The notes below the pieces were generated by a model that saw only the letters and a list, made by a program, of their open reading frames with translations, was not told where the DNA came from and did not search any database. Of a stretch of DNA of 64,000 nucleotides, positions 24,040 through 34,100 are shown piece by piece; positions within the stretch are counted from its first letter, which is position 1; each line of letters opens with the position of its first letter. A program made the position numbers and the translations under genes. Origin of the DNA: Hymenobacter swuensis DY53 (GTDB lineage Bacteria; Bacteroidota; Bacteroidia; Cytophagales; Hymenobacteraceae); the NCBI RefSeq assembly GCF_000576555.1, contig NZ_CP007144.1, positions 186,001-250,000 on the forward strand, in the 5' to 3' direction.

Positions 24040-27000
24040 ATGACTGCTCCCGCTTCCCCCGCCTACGATAAGCTCATTTCCCTGCTCCGCGAGCTGTTCC
24101 AGCTCGACCAGCCCGACCTCGACTTCGGCCTCTACCGCGTGCTGCACGCCCGCGCCGCCGAAATCGACAAGTTCCTCAGCCACGACCTGCTGCCTCAGGT
24201 GCGCCGGGAGTTTGCCCACTACCAGCCCGCCGACAAAGCCGCCATCCAGAAAGAGCTGGATAAAGTCATTGCCTCGCTCACCGAGGCCGAAATCGACCCC
24301 GAAACCTCGCCCAAGGTGCAAGCCCTGCGCCAGCGCCTGGCCACCGAAGCCGTAGACCTGGCCGGCCTCGAGCGTGAAGTCTTCGACCACCTCTACGCCT
24401 TTTTCCGCCGCTACTACGCCGAGGGCGACTTCCTGGCCCGCCGCGTGTACAAGGAAGGCACCTACGCCATTCCCTACGAGGGTGAGGAAGTGAAGCTGCA
24501 TTGGGCCAACCGCGACCAGTACTACATCAAAACTAGCGAGTACCTGCGTGACTACGCCTTCCGCCTGCGCCCCACCGACAAGGACAAGCCTATGCGCGTG
24601 CACTTCCGCTTGGCCGATGCCGCCGAAGGCGAGCACGGCAACGTGAAAGCCGCCGAAGGCAAAGACCGGGTGTTTATCCTGCGCGAGGGGGCCGCTGTCT
24701 ACGCCCTCGATGCCAAAGCCCAGGAGCTGACCTTCTTCTTCGAGTACCGCCCCGCCACCGCCGACGACCGCCCCGCCGACGCTGCCCCCGCCAAGAAGAA
24801 AGCCGACGACGGCAAGGCCGCCAAGCCCAAGCCCCCCACCCAAAAGGAGCTGCTGCAAGCCGCCCAGGCTCGCATTGAGGCCCTGGCCGCCGCCGATGCC
24901 GCCCTGGTGCCCTGGCTGGCCGGGCTCACCCAGCCCCACACCCGCGCCGACGGCTCCCTCTCCGACAAAAGCCGCCTGCAGGTGAACCTGGAGCGCTACA
25001 CCGCCCGCAACACCTTCGACTACTTCATCCACAAAGACCTCGGAGGCTTCCTGCAGCGCGAGCTGGATTTCTACCTCAAAAACGAAGTGCTGCACCTCGA
25101 TAACATCGAGGCCGACTCCGCCCCGCGCGTCGAGCAGTTCCTGAGCAAGCTGCGGGTGCTGCGCAAGGTGGCCCACCACCTCATCGACTTCCTCGCCCAA
25201 CTCGAAGACTTCCAGCGCAAGCTTTGGCTCAAGAAGAAGTTCGTGGTCGAAACCCAGTGGTGCGTTACGCTGGACAAGGTGCCCGCCGCCCTGCTGCCCG
25301 AAGTGGCCGCCAACGCGGACCAGCGCCAGGAATGGGTCGAGCTGTTCGGCATTGAGGCCCTGGCCGCCGATGCCGCCACGCCCGGCTACTCGGAGCCCCT
25401 CACGGTGGGCTTCCTGCAAGCCTACTCCAACTTAATGCTCGACACCCGCCACTTTCCCGCCGCCTTCACCCAGCGCCTGCTGGCCGGGCTGGAGGGCGAC
25501 CTCGACGAGCTAACCGACGGCCTGCTCATTCACGGCGAAAATTTCCAGGCCCTGAACCTGCTGCAAGAACGCTATAAGGAGCAGGTGGATTGTGTGTATA
25601 TCGACCCGCCCTACAACACCGATGGAGGGCCAATTATGTATAAAAATGGCTACCGTAGTTCTAGCTGGATTTCGCTAATTGATAGCCGCCTCAACTTAAC
25701 AACTCCATTATTACACAATGGCGGTTTATTGTGTGCAACAATTGATGATTACCAACAAAAAGAACTACACTATCTATTAGAGGAGCATTTTGGAAAGAAC
25801 AGAATTGCCGGTACTGTAGCAATTCGTATTAATCCTTCTGGGCGACCTATTCCAAGTGGTTTTGGACAAGCACATGAATACGCTATTTTTGCACGCGCAG
25901 GAAACGAGGCTGTTATAAGCAAACTCCCACGAACTGACGCGCAATTACAGCGCTACCGCGAAGCTGACGAGCAGGGCGCTTATATGTGGGAATTATTTAG
26001 GAAAAGGGGGTCAGAATCAGAGAGAGTAGATAGGCCTACCATGTACTATCCGTTGTTTTACAATGGAAACTCATTGCGTGTCCCAGAAATGAGCTATGAT
26101 GATACACGGAAATCATGGGTAATAGAAGAGGTTGCTAACAGTGACGAAACTGTATTATATCCGATTGACGAAAATGGTGTAGAAAGACGGTGGCGGATGA
26201 AATACAACCAAGTAAAAGATGAGCCAAGTCGATTCAAAGTAGGTGGTACTAAACAACACCCTATCGTCTATTATAAATACCGCCCTAGCGAAGGAGGCGT
26301 AATACCGCCGACGGTTTGGATTGAAGCAAAATATTCTGCCGCTGAACACGGAACAAGTATAATTAAGGGGCTTTTTGGAGAAAATGTGTTCTCTTATCCA
26401 AAGTCTATTTATGCTGTAGAAGACTGCTTGCGTCTGATGGGTATGCGAGAGCCAAAAGGCACTGTGATTGACTACTTTGCAGGTTCAGGCACAACAGGTC
26501 ACGCTGTAGTTAATTTGAATCGAGAAAGCGGGGGTAAGCGCAAATTCATCTTAGTAGAAATGGGTGAGCATTTTGACGCTGTTATATTACCCCGACTTAA
26601 AAAAATAACTTATACCCCTGAGTGGAGAGATGGTAGTCCCGTGCGTCAGCCCACCGCCGAGGAAAAGGTGCGTGGGCCCAAACTGCTCAAGGTCATCCGG
26701 CTCGAATCCTACGAAGACACGCTCAATAACCTGAAGCTGCAACGGGCCGAGCCGGTGCAAACCACCCTGTTCCCGGCCACCGATACCCCGGCCATTGCCG
26801 CCGCCCGCCAGGACTATGTGCTGCGCTACCTGCTCGACGTGGAAAGCCGCGGCTCGCGCAGCCTGCTCGACGTGCCCGCCTTCCAGAATCCCACGGCCTA
26901 CACCCTCGACGTGAAAGCCCCCGGCTCCGACCAGACCGAGCCCCAGGCCGTCGACCTGCTCGAAACCTTCAACTACCTGCTCGGCCTGCGCGTGCACCAG

Positions 27001-27381
27001 GTGGGCGCCCCCCAAACCCTGTTGGCCGAGTTCGAGCACGCTGACCACGTGGAGCCCGGCGACCGGGCCGGCCGCCTGCGCCTCAAAGGCCCCCTGCGCA
27101 AAGCCGCCACCGGCCCCTGGTGGGTGCGCCCCGTCACGGGCACCCTCGCCAATGGCCGCCGCGTGCTCATCATCTGGCGAAAGCTCACCGCCGATGCCGC
27201 CCAGGACAACCTCGTACTCAACGCCTGGTTCGAGAAGCACGACTACTCCGTGCGCGATACCGAGTTCGACTTCATCTACGTCAACGGCGACAACAACCTC
27301 GAAAACCTGCGCCAGCCCGACGAGACCTGGAAAGTGCAGCTTATCGAAGAAGCCTTCCACCGCCTGCTCTTCGCCCAGTAG
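24040..27381 (+). CDS. type III-like (beta-class) adenine-N6/cytosine-N4 DNA methyltransferase
   Basis: The protein has 1113 residues. The catalytic motif DPPY ([11 protein letters not shown] near residue 521-531) comes before the AdoMet motif FAGSGTTGH (near 811-820), the beta-class order seen in type III Mod subunits. The N-terminal 500 residues are an extended helical region with an Ala/Lys/Pro-rich low-complexity stretch near 245-275; this is longer than classical Mod (about 650 residues in total). The stretch from about 25,600 to 26,640, which holds both motifs and the target-recognition region, is clearly AT-rich, while both flanks of the gene are very GC-rich. The core appears to have been swapped by recombination, which would change sequence specificity. 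The partner Res-like gene follows after a 268-base gap with an inverted-repeat element. Role: marking host DNA as self. Confidence 0.85.
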   Translation: MTAPASPAYDKLISLLRELFQLDQPDLDFGLYRVLHARAAEIDKFLSHDLLPQVRREFAHYQPADKAAIQKELDKVIASLTEAEIDPETSPKVQALRQRLATEAVDLAGLEREVFDHLYAFFRRYYAEGDFLARRVYKEGTYAIPYEGEEVKLHWANRDQYYIKTSEYLRDYAFRLRPTDKDKPMRVHFRLADAAEGEHGNVKAAEGKDRVFILREGAAVYALDAKAQELTFFFEYRPATADDRPADAAPAKKKADDGKAAKPKPPTQKELLQAAQARIEALAAADAALVPWLAGLTQPHTRADGSLSDKSRLQVNLERYTARNTFDYFIHKDLGGFLQRELDFYLKNEVLHLDNIEADSAPRVEQFLSKLRVLRKVAHHLIDFLAQLEDFQRKLWLKKKFVVETQWCVTLDKVPAALLPEVAANADQRQEWVELFGIEALAADAATPGYSEPLTVGFLQAYSNLMLDTRHFPAAFTQRLLAGLEGDLDELTDGLLIHGENFQALNLLQERYKEQVDCVYIDPPYNTDGGPIMYKNGYRSSSWISLIDSRLNLTTPLLHNGGLLCATIDDYQQKELHYLLEEHFGKNRIAGTVAIRINPSGRPIPSGFGQAHEYAIFARAGNEAVISKLPRTDAQLQRYREADEQGAYMWELFRKRGSESERVDRPTMYYPLFYNGNSLRVPEMSYDDTRKSWVIEEVANSDETVLYPIDENGVERRWRMKYNQVKDEPSRFKVGGTKQHPIVYYKYRPSEGGVIPPTVWIEAKYSAAEHGTSIIKGLFGENVFSYPKSIYAVEDCLRLMGMREPKGTVIDYFAGSGTTGHAVVNLNRESGGKRKFILVEMGEHFDAVILPRLKKITYTPEWRDGSPVRQPTAEEKVRGPKLLKVIRLESYEDTLNNLKLQRAEPVQTTLFPATDTPAIAAARQDYVLRYLLDVESRGSRSLLDVPAFQNPTAYTLDVKAPGSDQTEPQAVDLLETFNYLLGLRVHQVGAPQTLLAEFEHADHVEPGDRAGRLRLKGPLRKAATGPWWVRPVTGTLANGRRVLIIWRKLTADAAQDNLVLNAWFEKHDYSVRDTEFDFIYVNGDNNLENLRQPDETWKVQLIEEAFHRLLFAQ

Positions 27382-27460
27382 GAGGGAAGCAGCAGCGGAA
27401 AACCAACCAAGAAGAACGTCATCAGACGAGCAAAAAGACCGTTTGCCGCCGAGCAAAAAA

Positions 27461-27623
27461 GAACGTCATGCTGAGCTGAGCGCAGCGCAGTCTAAGCATC
27501 TCTACCGCGCAACTAATCCCATCACCAGGCTCCCCCTTTCCTTTTCGGAGAGGGGGCCGGGGGGTGAGGCGCTCCGTTGCAACGAAGCGGTAGAGATGCT
27601 TCACGGCGCTCAGCATGACGTTC
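27461..27623. mobile_element. 163-bp imperfect inverted-repeat element (MITE-like) containing REP copy 2
   Basis: Left arm GAACGTCATGCTGAGC (from 27461) and right arm GCTCAGCATGACGTTC (to 27623) are exact complements. Pairing continues inward through AAGCATCTCTACCGC / GCGGTAGAGATGCTT. The centre holds the C-rich REP-like unit also found at 23843. The element has no coding capacity and sits between the methyltransferase and the Res-like gene. It looks like a small non-autonomous or REP/BIME-type element that has spread in this genome. Confidence 0.7.
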
Positions 27624-27649
27624 TACGAACCCAGCAACAAGAACCCGAA

Positions 27650-30600
27650 ATGGCCCAACGCCAACCCCGTACCCCCCGCACCCAGCCCCCCCAGCCGCTC
27701 CGCAGCAAGCTCATCCTAAACCGCTGGATGCTCGGCCTCTTCAATTACAGCAAGTTTGAAGAACTGGCCGCTTTGCTTAAAGACACTCCCGAAGGCCTTG
27801 ACGAAAACAACGTCAGCCGCTTTCACGTGGCCCTCACCGCCGGCTTGCTCAATACCACCCAGCTGCCCACCAGCCTGCTGCTCGAGTACGATGGCCGCAT
27901 TGTAGCGCACACCGCCCAGCTCAACGAACAGCGCCTGCGCCGCGGCGAGGAGCCCATTCGCTGGAAGTACTTCCAGTACCTCACCCTGCTCTTCACCGAA
28001 ATCTACCTCGACCGCTACTTCGCCGACCCCGAAGCCCTGCGCGCCGCCCTAAACGCCGAGCTCACGAAGTGGGCCGCCGCCCTGCCCCGCGACGCCGCCC
28101 CCGCCGACAAACTGCCCCTGTTTGAGGAAACCGACGCCGCCGCCCGCCAGCTCAACAAGTTGGCCTTCTCCAACGCCACCGGCTCGGGCAAAACGCTGCT
28201 CATGCACGTGCACATTGCCCAGTACCGCTGGTACCTCACCGAGCGCGGCGCGGGCCTGCGCACCCTCAACCGCATCATCCTGCTCACGCCCAACGAGGGC
28301 CTCTCGGTGCAGCACCTGCGCGAGTTTCAGGCTGCCGGCATCGAGGCCGAGCTGTTCAGCGGCCAGGCCCGGGGCCTGTTCGCCGGTAAAGCCGTAGAAA
28401 TCATCGATATCAACAAGCTGCGCGACTCCAAAGGCCAGAAAACCGTCGATGTCGCCTCCTTCCTCGGCAACAACCTGGTGCTGGTAGATGAAGGCCACCG
28501 CGGCGCGTCCGGCGGCGCCGACAGCACCTGGCTCGAGTACCGCCGGCAGCTCAGCGAAGAAGGCTTCTCCTTCGAGTATTCGGCCACCTTCGTACAGGCC
28601 GTGAAGGCCGACGTAACGCTGACTAGCACCTACGCCCGCGCCATTCTATTCGACTACTCCTACAAGTATTTCTACGGCGACGGCTTCGGTAAAGACTACC
28701 AGATACTGAACCTGCCCAACGATAAGGACGCCGAGTGGCTGCACACCTACCTGGTAGCCGGCCTCATGGCTTTCTACCAGCAGCAGTACGTGTGGGCCGA
28801 GCAGGGCCCCGCCCTGCGGCCCTACAACCTCGAAAAGCCTCTCTGGATTTTCGTGGGCGGTTCCGTCACGGCCTCGCTGAACAGAGAAGAGGCCAGCGAC
28901 ATGGTACGCATCCTGCTGTTCCTGAGCCAGTACGTCAGTCGCCGCGAAGACAGCATCCGCCGCATCCACCAGATACTGCACCAGGGTCTGCTCAATTCCC
29001 AGGGCGAAGACTTGCTATCCAACCGCTTCCCGGCCCTGCTGGCCAGCAAGCTCACCGCCGAGCAGCTCTTTGATGATAGCCTGCTGCGCATCTTCAACGC
29101 CCCTTCCGTTGGTCGCCTCACCGTCGAAAATCTGCGGGGCATAACCGGCGAAATTGCCCTGCGCCTCGGCGACAACCCGCCCTTCGGCGTCATCAACGTA
29201 GGCAGCGATGCCGCCCTGGTAGCCCTGTGCAGTATCGCCGGTCTTGATACAAGTGAGCAGGAGTTTAGCGACTCGCTGTTTCAGCAGCTGAACGCACCCG
29301 AGTCCAATGTCAACCTGCTCATGGGCTCGCGCAAGTTCACCGAAGGCTGGAGCTCCTGGCGCGTGAGCACCATGGGCCTGCTCAACATCGGCCAGGGCGA
29401 GGGTGCCCAGATTATTCAGCTCTTCGGCCGTGGCGTCCGCCTTAAAGGCTACAAAATGGGACTCAAGCGCAGCGCCGCCATTCGGCCCGTACTGCACGAG
29501 CAGGGCCTCACCCCGCCCACCCACCTGCCGCTGCTCGAAACCCTGAACATCTTCGGCGTGCGGGCCACCTACATGACCAAGTTTCAGGAGTACCTGGAAG
29601 AAGAAGGCATGCCCAAGCCCGGCACCCAAATCAGTCTGGTAGTGCCCGTGCGCACCAACCTGCCGGCTGGCCGGTCCTTGTTCACGCTGCGCCTCAAGCG
29701 TGAGATTGAAGGCAAGCGCACCGATTTCGGGGTCGCCTTCCGTGCCCTCGGCCCCGTGCCCCGCCTCGGCCCGCCAGCCGCGGCCATTGCCACCGCCGTG
29801 CCCGGCCTGCTTACCAAAAACCGGATTATCCTCAACTGGTATCCCAAGCTGATGGGCCTGCGCTCCAAGGGCCTCGGCGAAGCCTCCGAGGCTATTCTCG
29901 AAACCGGCCACCTCACCGCCCGCCACACCGCCTTCCTCGACCTCGACCGCCTCTTCTTCGAGCTCACCCGCTACAAAGCTGAGCGCGGCTGGTCCAATTT
30001 GCACCTGCCCGCCGCGGCCGAGCTTGGTACCCTGCTGGCCGATACGTCGTGGTACGAGCTGAAAATTCCGAAGGAGGAGCTGGCCTTCGATGCCAAGCGC
30101 AGCGACGACTTTGGCCGCCGCCTGCGCCGCTGGCAGGAAATTGCCAGTGCCCTGCTGCGCTCCTACACCGAGCGCTACTACCTGCTGCACAAGCGCGCCT
30201 GGGAAGAGCCCTTCCTCGAGTACCAACCCCTGAAAGAAGACGACCCCAACCTGCTGGCCGCCGCTGCTACCGCCGGCCAGGCCGCCACCAACGGCTACCG
30301 CGTGCAGGTAGATGAAAAGGAAAAAGAGGCCAATGACTGGTTCACCGAGCTGCGCGACTCCGTCAAGGCCGATGTCTTTAAGAAAGACAAGGACCCGCAC
30401 CGCTCCCTGCACGCGCTGCACTTCATCCAGCACCTCTACCAGCCCTTGCTCGCCCTCGACAGCCGCCCCAAGCTGGCCGACGTCACGCCCGTGGCCCTCA
30501 ACAAAGGCGAGCGGGAGTTCGTGGAAGACTTGCGCCACTATCACCAGCAGCACCCCGAGTTCTTCGCCGACAAGGAGCTCTACCTACTCCGCAACCTCAG

Positions 30601-30964
30601 CCGCGGCCGCGGCATCGGCTTCTTTGAGGCTGGCAACTTCTACCCCGATTTCCTGCTCTGGCTCCAGATTGGCCCGGTGCAGCACCTGGTATTCGTCGAC
30701 CCCAAAGGCCTCCGCAACCTGAAGCTAAACGACCCCAAGCTCAGCTTCTACCAAACCATCAAGGAAATCGAAAGCCGCCCGGCTCTGCAAACCGCTAACC
30801 CCAACCTGCACCTGCACGCTTTCCTCGTCACTGCCACCCGCCTCACCGAGCTGGAACACCTCGGCACCGCCACCCCGACAGAACTGGCCGAGCGGCACAT
30901 TCTCCTGCAGGAGGAGTGCAAGGATACCTACATCGAAACTATGTTGAACCAAGTGCTGACCTGA
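27650..30964 (+). CDS. type III restriction Res-like helicase-nuclease
   Basis: I choose ATG 27650 (1104 residues, beginning MAQRQPRTPR). The frame extends upstream through the inverted-repeat element, which cannot be coding. SF2 helicase blocks are SNATGSGKTLLMHVH near residue 176 (Walker A), LVDEGHRGASGG near 280 (DEGH in place of DEAH), FEYSATF near 305, and FGRGVRLKGY near 594. Near residue 1000 comes NFYPDFLLWL with VFVDPKGLRNL, a PD...(D/E)xK nuclease motif as in type III Res subunits. Role: ATP-driven search and cleavage of unmodified DNA together with the methyltransferase. The protein is GC-rich throughout and intact. It ends 145 bases before the sacsin-like gene; I see no terminator in that gap. 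Confidence 0.85.
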   Translation: MAQRQPRTPRTQPPQPLRSKLILNRWMLGLFNYSKFEELAALLKDTPEGLDENNVSRFHVALTAGLLNTTQLPTSLLLEYDGRIVAHTAQLNEQRLRRGEEPIRWKYFQYLTLLFTEIYLDRYFADPEALRAALNAELTKWAAALPRDAAPADKLPLFEETDAAARQLNKLAFSNATGSGKTLLMHVHIAQYRWYLTERGAGLRTLNRIILLTPNEGLSVQHLREFQAAGIEAELFSGQARGLFAGKAVEIIDINKLRDSKGQKTVDVASFLGNNLVLVDEGHRGASGGADSTWLEYRRQLSEEGFSFEYSATFVQAVKADVTLTSTYARAILFDYSYKYFYGDGFGKDYQILNLPNDKDAEWLHTYLVAGLMAFYQQQYVWAEQGPALRPYNLEKPLWIFVGGSVTASLNREEASDMVRILLFLSQYVSRREDSIRRIHQILHQGLLNSQGEDLLSNRFPALLASKLTAEQLFDDSLLRIFNAPSVGRLTVENLRGITGEIALRLGDNPPFGVINVGSDAALVALCSIAGLDTSEQEFSDSLFQQLNAPESNVNLLMGSRKFTEGWSSWRVSTMGLLNIGQGEGAQIIQLFGRGVRLKGYKMGLKRSAAIRPVLHEQGLTPPTHLPLLETLNIFGVRATYMTKFQEYLEEEGMPKPGTQISLVVPVRTNLPAGRSLFTLRLKREIEGKRTDFGVAFRALGPVPRLGPPAAAIATAVPGLLTKNRIILNWYPKLMGLRSKGLGEASEAILETGHLTARHTAFLDLDRLFFELTRYKAERGWSNLHLPAAAELGTLLADTSWYELKIPKEELAFDAKRSDDFGRRLRRWQEIASALLRSYTERYYLLHKRAWEEPFLEYQPLKEDDPNLLAAAATAGQAATNGYRVQVDEKEKEANDWFTELRDSVKADVFKKDKDPHRSLHALHFIQHLYQPLLALDSRPKLADVTPVALNKGEREFVEDLRHYHQQHPEFFADKELYLLRNLSRGRGIGFFEAGNFYPDFLLWLQIGPVQHLVFVDPKGLRNLKLNDPKLSFYQTIKEIESRPALQTANPNLHLHAFLVTATRLTELEHLGTATPTELAERHILLQEECKDTYIETMLNQVLT

Positions 30965-31109
30965 CATTACATAGTACAAGAACCATCTGCCAAGCCGAGT
31001 AGCCAGCGGCCCGGCAGGCATCCGTAAACCAACCCCATACGTCATTTTTTCTCTGCCCACGCTGGATATACTGTTCCGGTGATACCTATATTCTGAGTCG
31101 AATTATTCT

Positions 31110-34100
31110 ATGGTTGACACCTCTACAACCGCCTTATTTACTGCTCTCCAGGCTGACCGTACTGTCCTAGCCGATGCCCTCGACCGCCCCGCCCTGCGTG
31201 GCATCAAAAATGTACTAACTGACCTGACGCAGGGAGAAGCACATTTCATCTACGAGCTACTCCAAAACGCCGACGATGCCCGCGCCACCCAGGTTCGCTT
31301 CTGCTTGCTGCCCGAGGGTTTGTCGGTTTGGCACAATGCCCCCCAGAAATTCACCATCAGCGACGTAGCCACAGAGGAAGAAGATACGGGTACCGCGCAG
31401 TTGGGCCACCTGAACGCGCTGACTTCCATTGGCAACTCCACCAAGCGCCGCGGCACCAGCTCCGTCGATTCTGATACCATTGGCCGTTTTGGCATTGGGT
31501 TCAAGTCGGTGTTCCATTATACCGCCACGCCCCACGTCTATGAAGACGAGCTGAGCTTCCGCCTGGAGCGCATTCTGGTACCCGTGCCCCTAACCGACCG
31601 CCATGCTCTGCCGCCCGGTCTGGAGAGGGGAGGAGCTGAATGGACGCAGCTATGGCTGCCCTTCAACCACGCGCAGCGCCCCGCTGCCGAGGCCTACCAG
31701 CATGTGCTGCGCCGCCTGCGCACCTTGCGCTTACCCTTATTGTTTCTGCGCAACCTGACGGAGATTTCCTGGGAGGCACGACCTGTTTTTCAGGAGCTCA
31801 TCACCGATAGCGGCTACTACCTCCGCGAGATACCCCGCTTGCTGTCCGAGCAGGCTACCACTGCTATTCGGGTCGAGTACGTGGAGCTCATTCAGGAAGA
31901 CCGTTGCACTAACACCGATACCGGCGACCAGGTAACGGTAGCCGCGCACCGCTTCGTGGTCGTCAAACAGCCCTGCCACGACCACCTCAACCTGCCGGTA
32001 TGCCTGGCCTTTGCCCTGCGCGACAACGGCACCCTCGACCCCAGCGCCGACGACCGCGGCCATGAGGCCTTCTGTTTCTTTGCTACCCGCCACCGCACCG
32101 GCCTGCGCTTTCTGCTTCAGGCTCCCTGGCTGCTGACCAACAACCGGGAAGCCATCAAAGCCGATCAGCCCTGGAATCAGCAGCTGGTACAGCAGCTGGC
32201 CCAGTTACTGGCCGCCAGTCTGCCCTTGCTCCGCGACCTGCGCCCGGCCGACTTGGCCCGCCCCGGCACCCCGGCCGCCCCGTATCTGTCCCTGCTCACC
32301 GATGAGCTGCTCCAACTGCTGCCCCTGAGCGACGCACCCGACGCCGAGCAGCGCACGGTCGAAGAGCTGCGTCAGCGCCAGGAACTGTCGTTCCGGCCTT
32401 TCCATGCGGCCGTGTTCGAAGCACTACGCACCCTACCGCTGCTGCCCACAGCCACCGGCACGCACATCGGGGCCACCCATGCCTACTATGCCGAAAGCCG
32501 CGAATTAAGTCAGGCGTTCGGTCAGGAGCAGCTGCGCCAGCTTATGCAGGACCCGGCGGCCGAGTGGGTGTTTGATAGCGTAGGCGGTAAGGAAAACAAA
32601 TTCCAGACCGCTTACCTCAGGCGCCTGCTGTCGGCCTCCCACCTGCTGGAGCCCAAAGAAGCCGCCAGTCGGCTTACCGCTGCCTTTATGGAAGCGCAGA
32701 CAGATGAGTGGCTCACGGCCTTCTATCTATACCTGAGCACCGGCCCCGGATACCTGCTCGACGGCCAGAACGACGCTATTCTCCGCCACCGGGGTGCCCT
32801 GTTGCGGTTGGCCAACGACAAACACCTGGCGCCCTATGCGGCTGTTCGGGATACCGAGCCACAGGTGTTTTTGCCCCCTACCAGCGGCGGCTTTCAAAGC
32901 AATTGTACCCTGAAATCCTGCTTCGCGCAGGACGAGCAGCTGGCCAGCTTCCGCCGGCGCTTAGGTCTGACCACGCCCAAACAGCTCACGGTAATGCTGG
33001 AGTACATCTTGCCCCAGTACACCGGTGCCGAAGGCCCTTCCCTTGCTGAGCACCTGGAGCATATCGCGCAGATTCTCGACTGCTGGCAGACGTGCTCCCA
33101 GCAGGAACAAGTCGTACTGCGCGAGCGGCTGCTGGTAACGCCGTTTATGCGCGGCTATATATACCCCAGCGCCACCCCCGAATACCGTTGGTACCGACCT
33201 GGCCAGCTATATCGGGATAACGAGGACCTGCGGCAGTACTTCACGGCGTCAGAAGCCACTTTTGTGGATGAGGACACGTACGCCGGCATAACGGATATGA
33301 CCGGAGTAAAAGCGCTATGGCAAGCCTTGAGTGTCGCCACCGTTCCTCGGGTTATACAGCTTGACAATCAACCCATCACGGCTGACGACCGCGCGGCCCT
33401 CTGGAAGGTGCGCAGCACCTGGACTGAGGATCAGAAGGTGGTAAACCACGATTTGGACGGCTTAGCGGCACTGCTGGCCCCTGGAATTATCCCGCAAGCA
33501 CTGTCCCAAACGCTCTTCGGCTTTCTCTGCCTTTGCATTGAGCAAGCTGATGTACGGTTGTTTAATCGGGTATATACCTTTTCCTACTACGGTCCTAATC
33601 CCGTTATAACGGCTTCCCAGGCACTGCTGCTGCTGCGACAGACGGCCTGGCTCTACGACCAGATCGGCCAGCCACGCCATCCGCACGAGTTTGCTGCCGC
33701 CGACATTCAGCTGGCCAACGGCTACATCCTCGATACGTCCGCCGCGCAGGAGTTGCTGCGCCGGCTGGATATCCTCTCACCCCGGCAAAAGGTGCTCGAT
33801 GGCCTGCCCGCCGCCGAGCGGGAGCTAGTGGAATTCTTTCGCGAAATGAAGTCGAAAGGCTTCACTGTTGAGGAAATTCGGGCAGCCATAGCCAAGCTCC
33901 GACCGGCCCCCACGGTCGTACCGCCCACGCCCGCAGCCGAGCCGCTGGCCGATCAGGAGCGTAAGCAAACCTGGCAAGCCACGCGCGAGGCCGCCACCTC
34001 CCCGCCACCTGCTGCCGAGCCTACCAGCTCCGCCGAGTCAGCCGCCGAGGCTCCAGAAGGCGAGGAAGATGATTACTTGAGCGAGGCCTCCCGCCGCAAG

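Noticed and set aside
23482..25419. A 645-codon open frame on the minus strand.
   Set aside because: It is antisense to the methyltransferase and HExxH genes, is made of Gly/Val/Leu-rich low-complexity protein typical of the complement of GC-rich codons, and has no motif.
27152..27649. Upstream extension of the Res-like frame to an ATG at 27,152.
   Set aside because: It would overlap the methyltransferase gene out of frame and run through the inverted-repeat element. The extra residues are Ser/Pro/Thr-rich noise.
29015..30553. A 512-codon minus-strand frame inside the Res-like gene.
   Set aside because: Shadow of the GC-rich coding strand; no recognisable domain, and composition is Gly/Val/Ala-rich.
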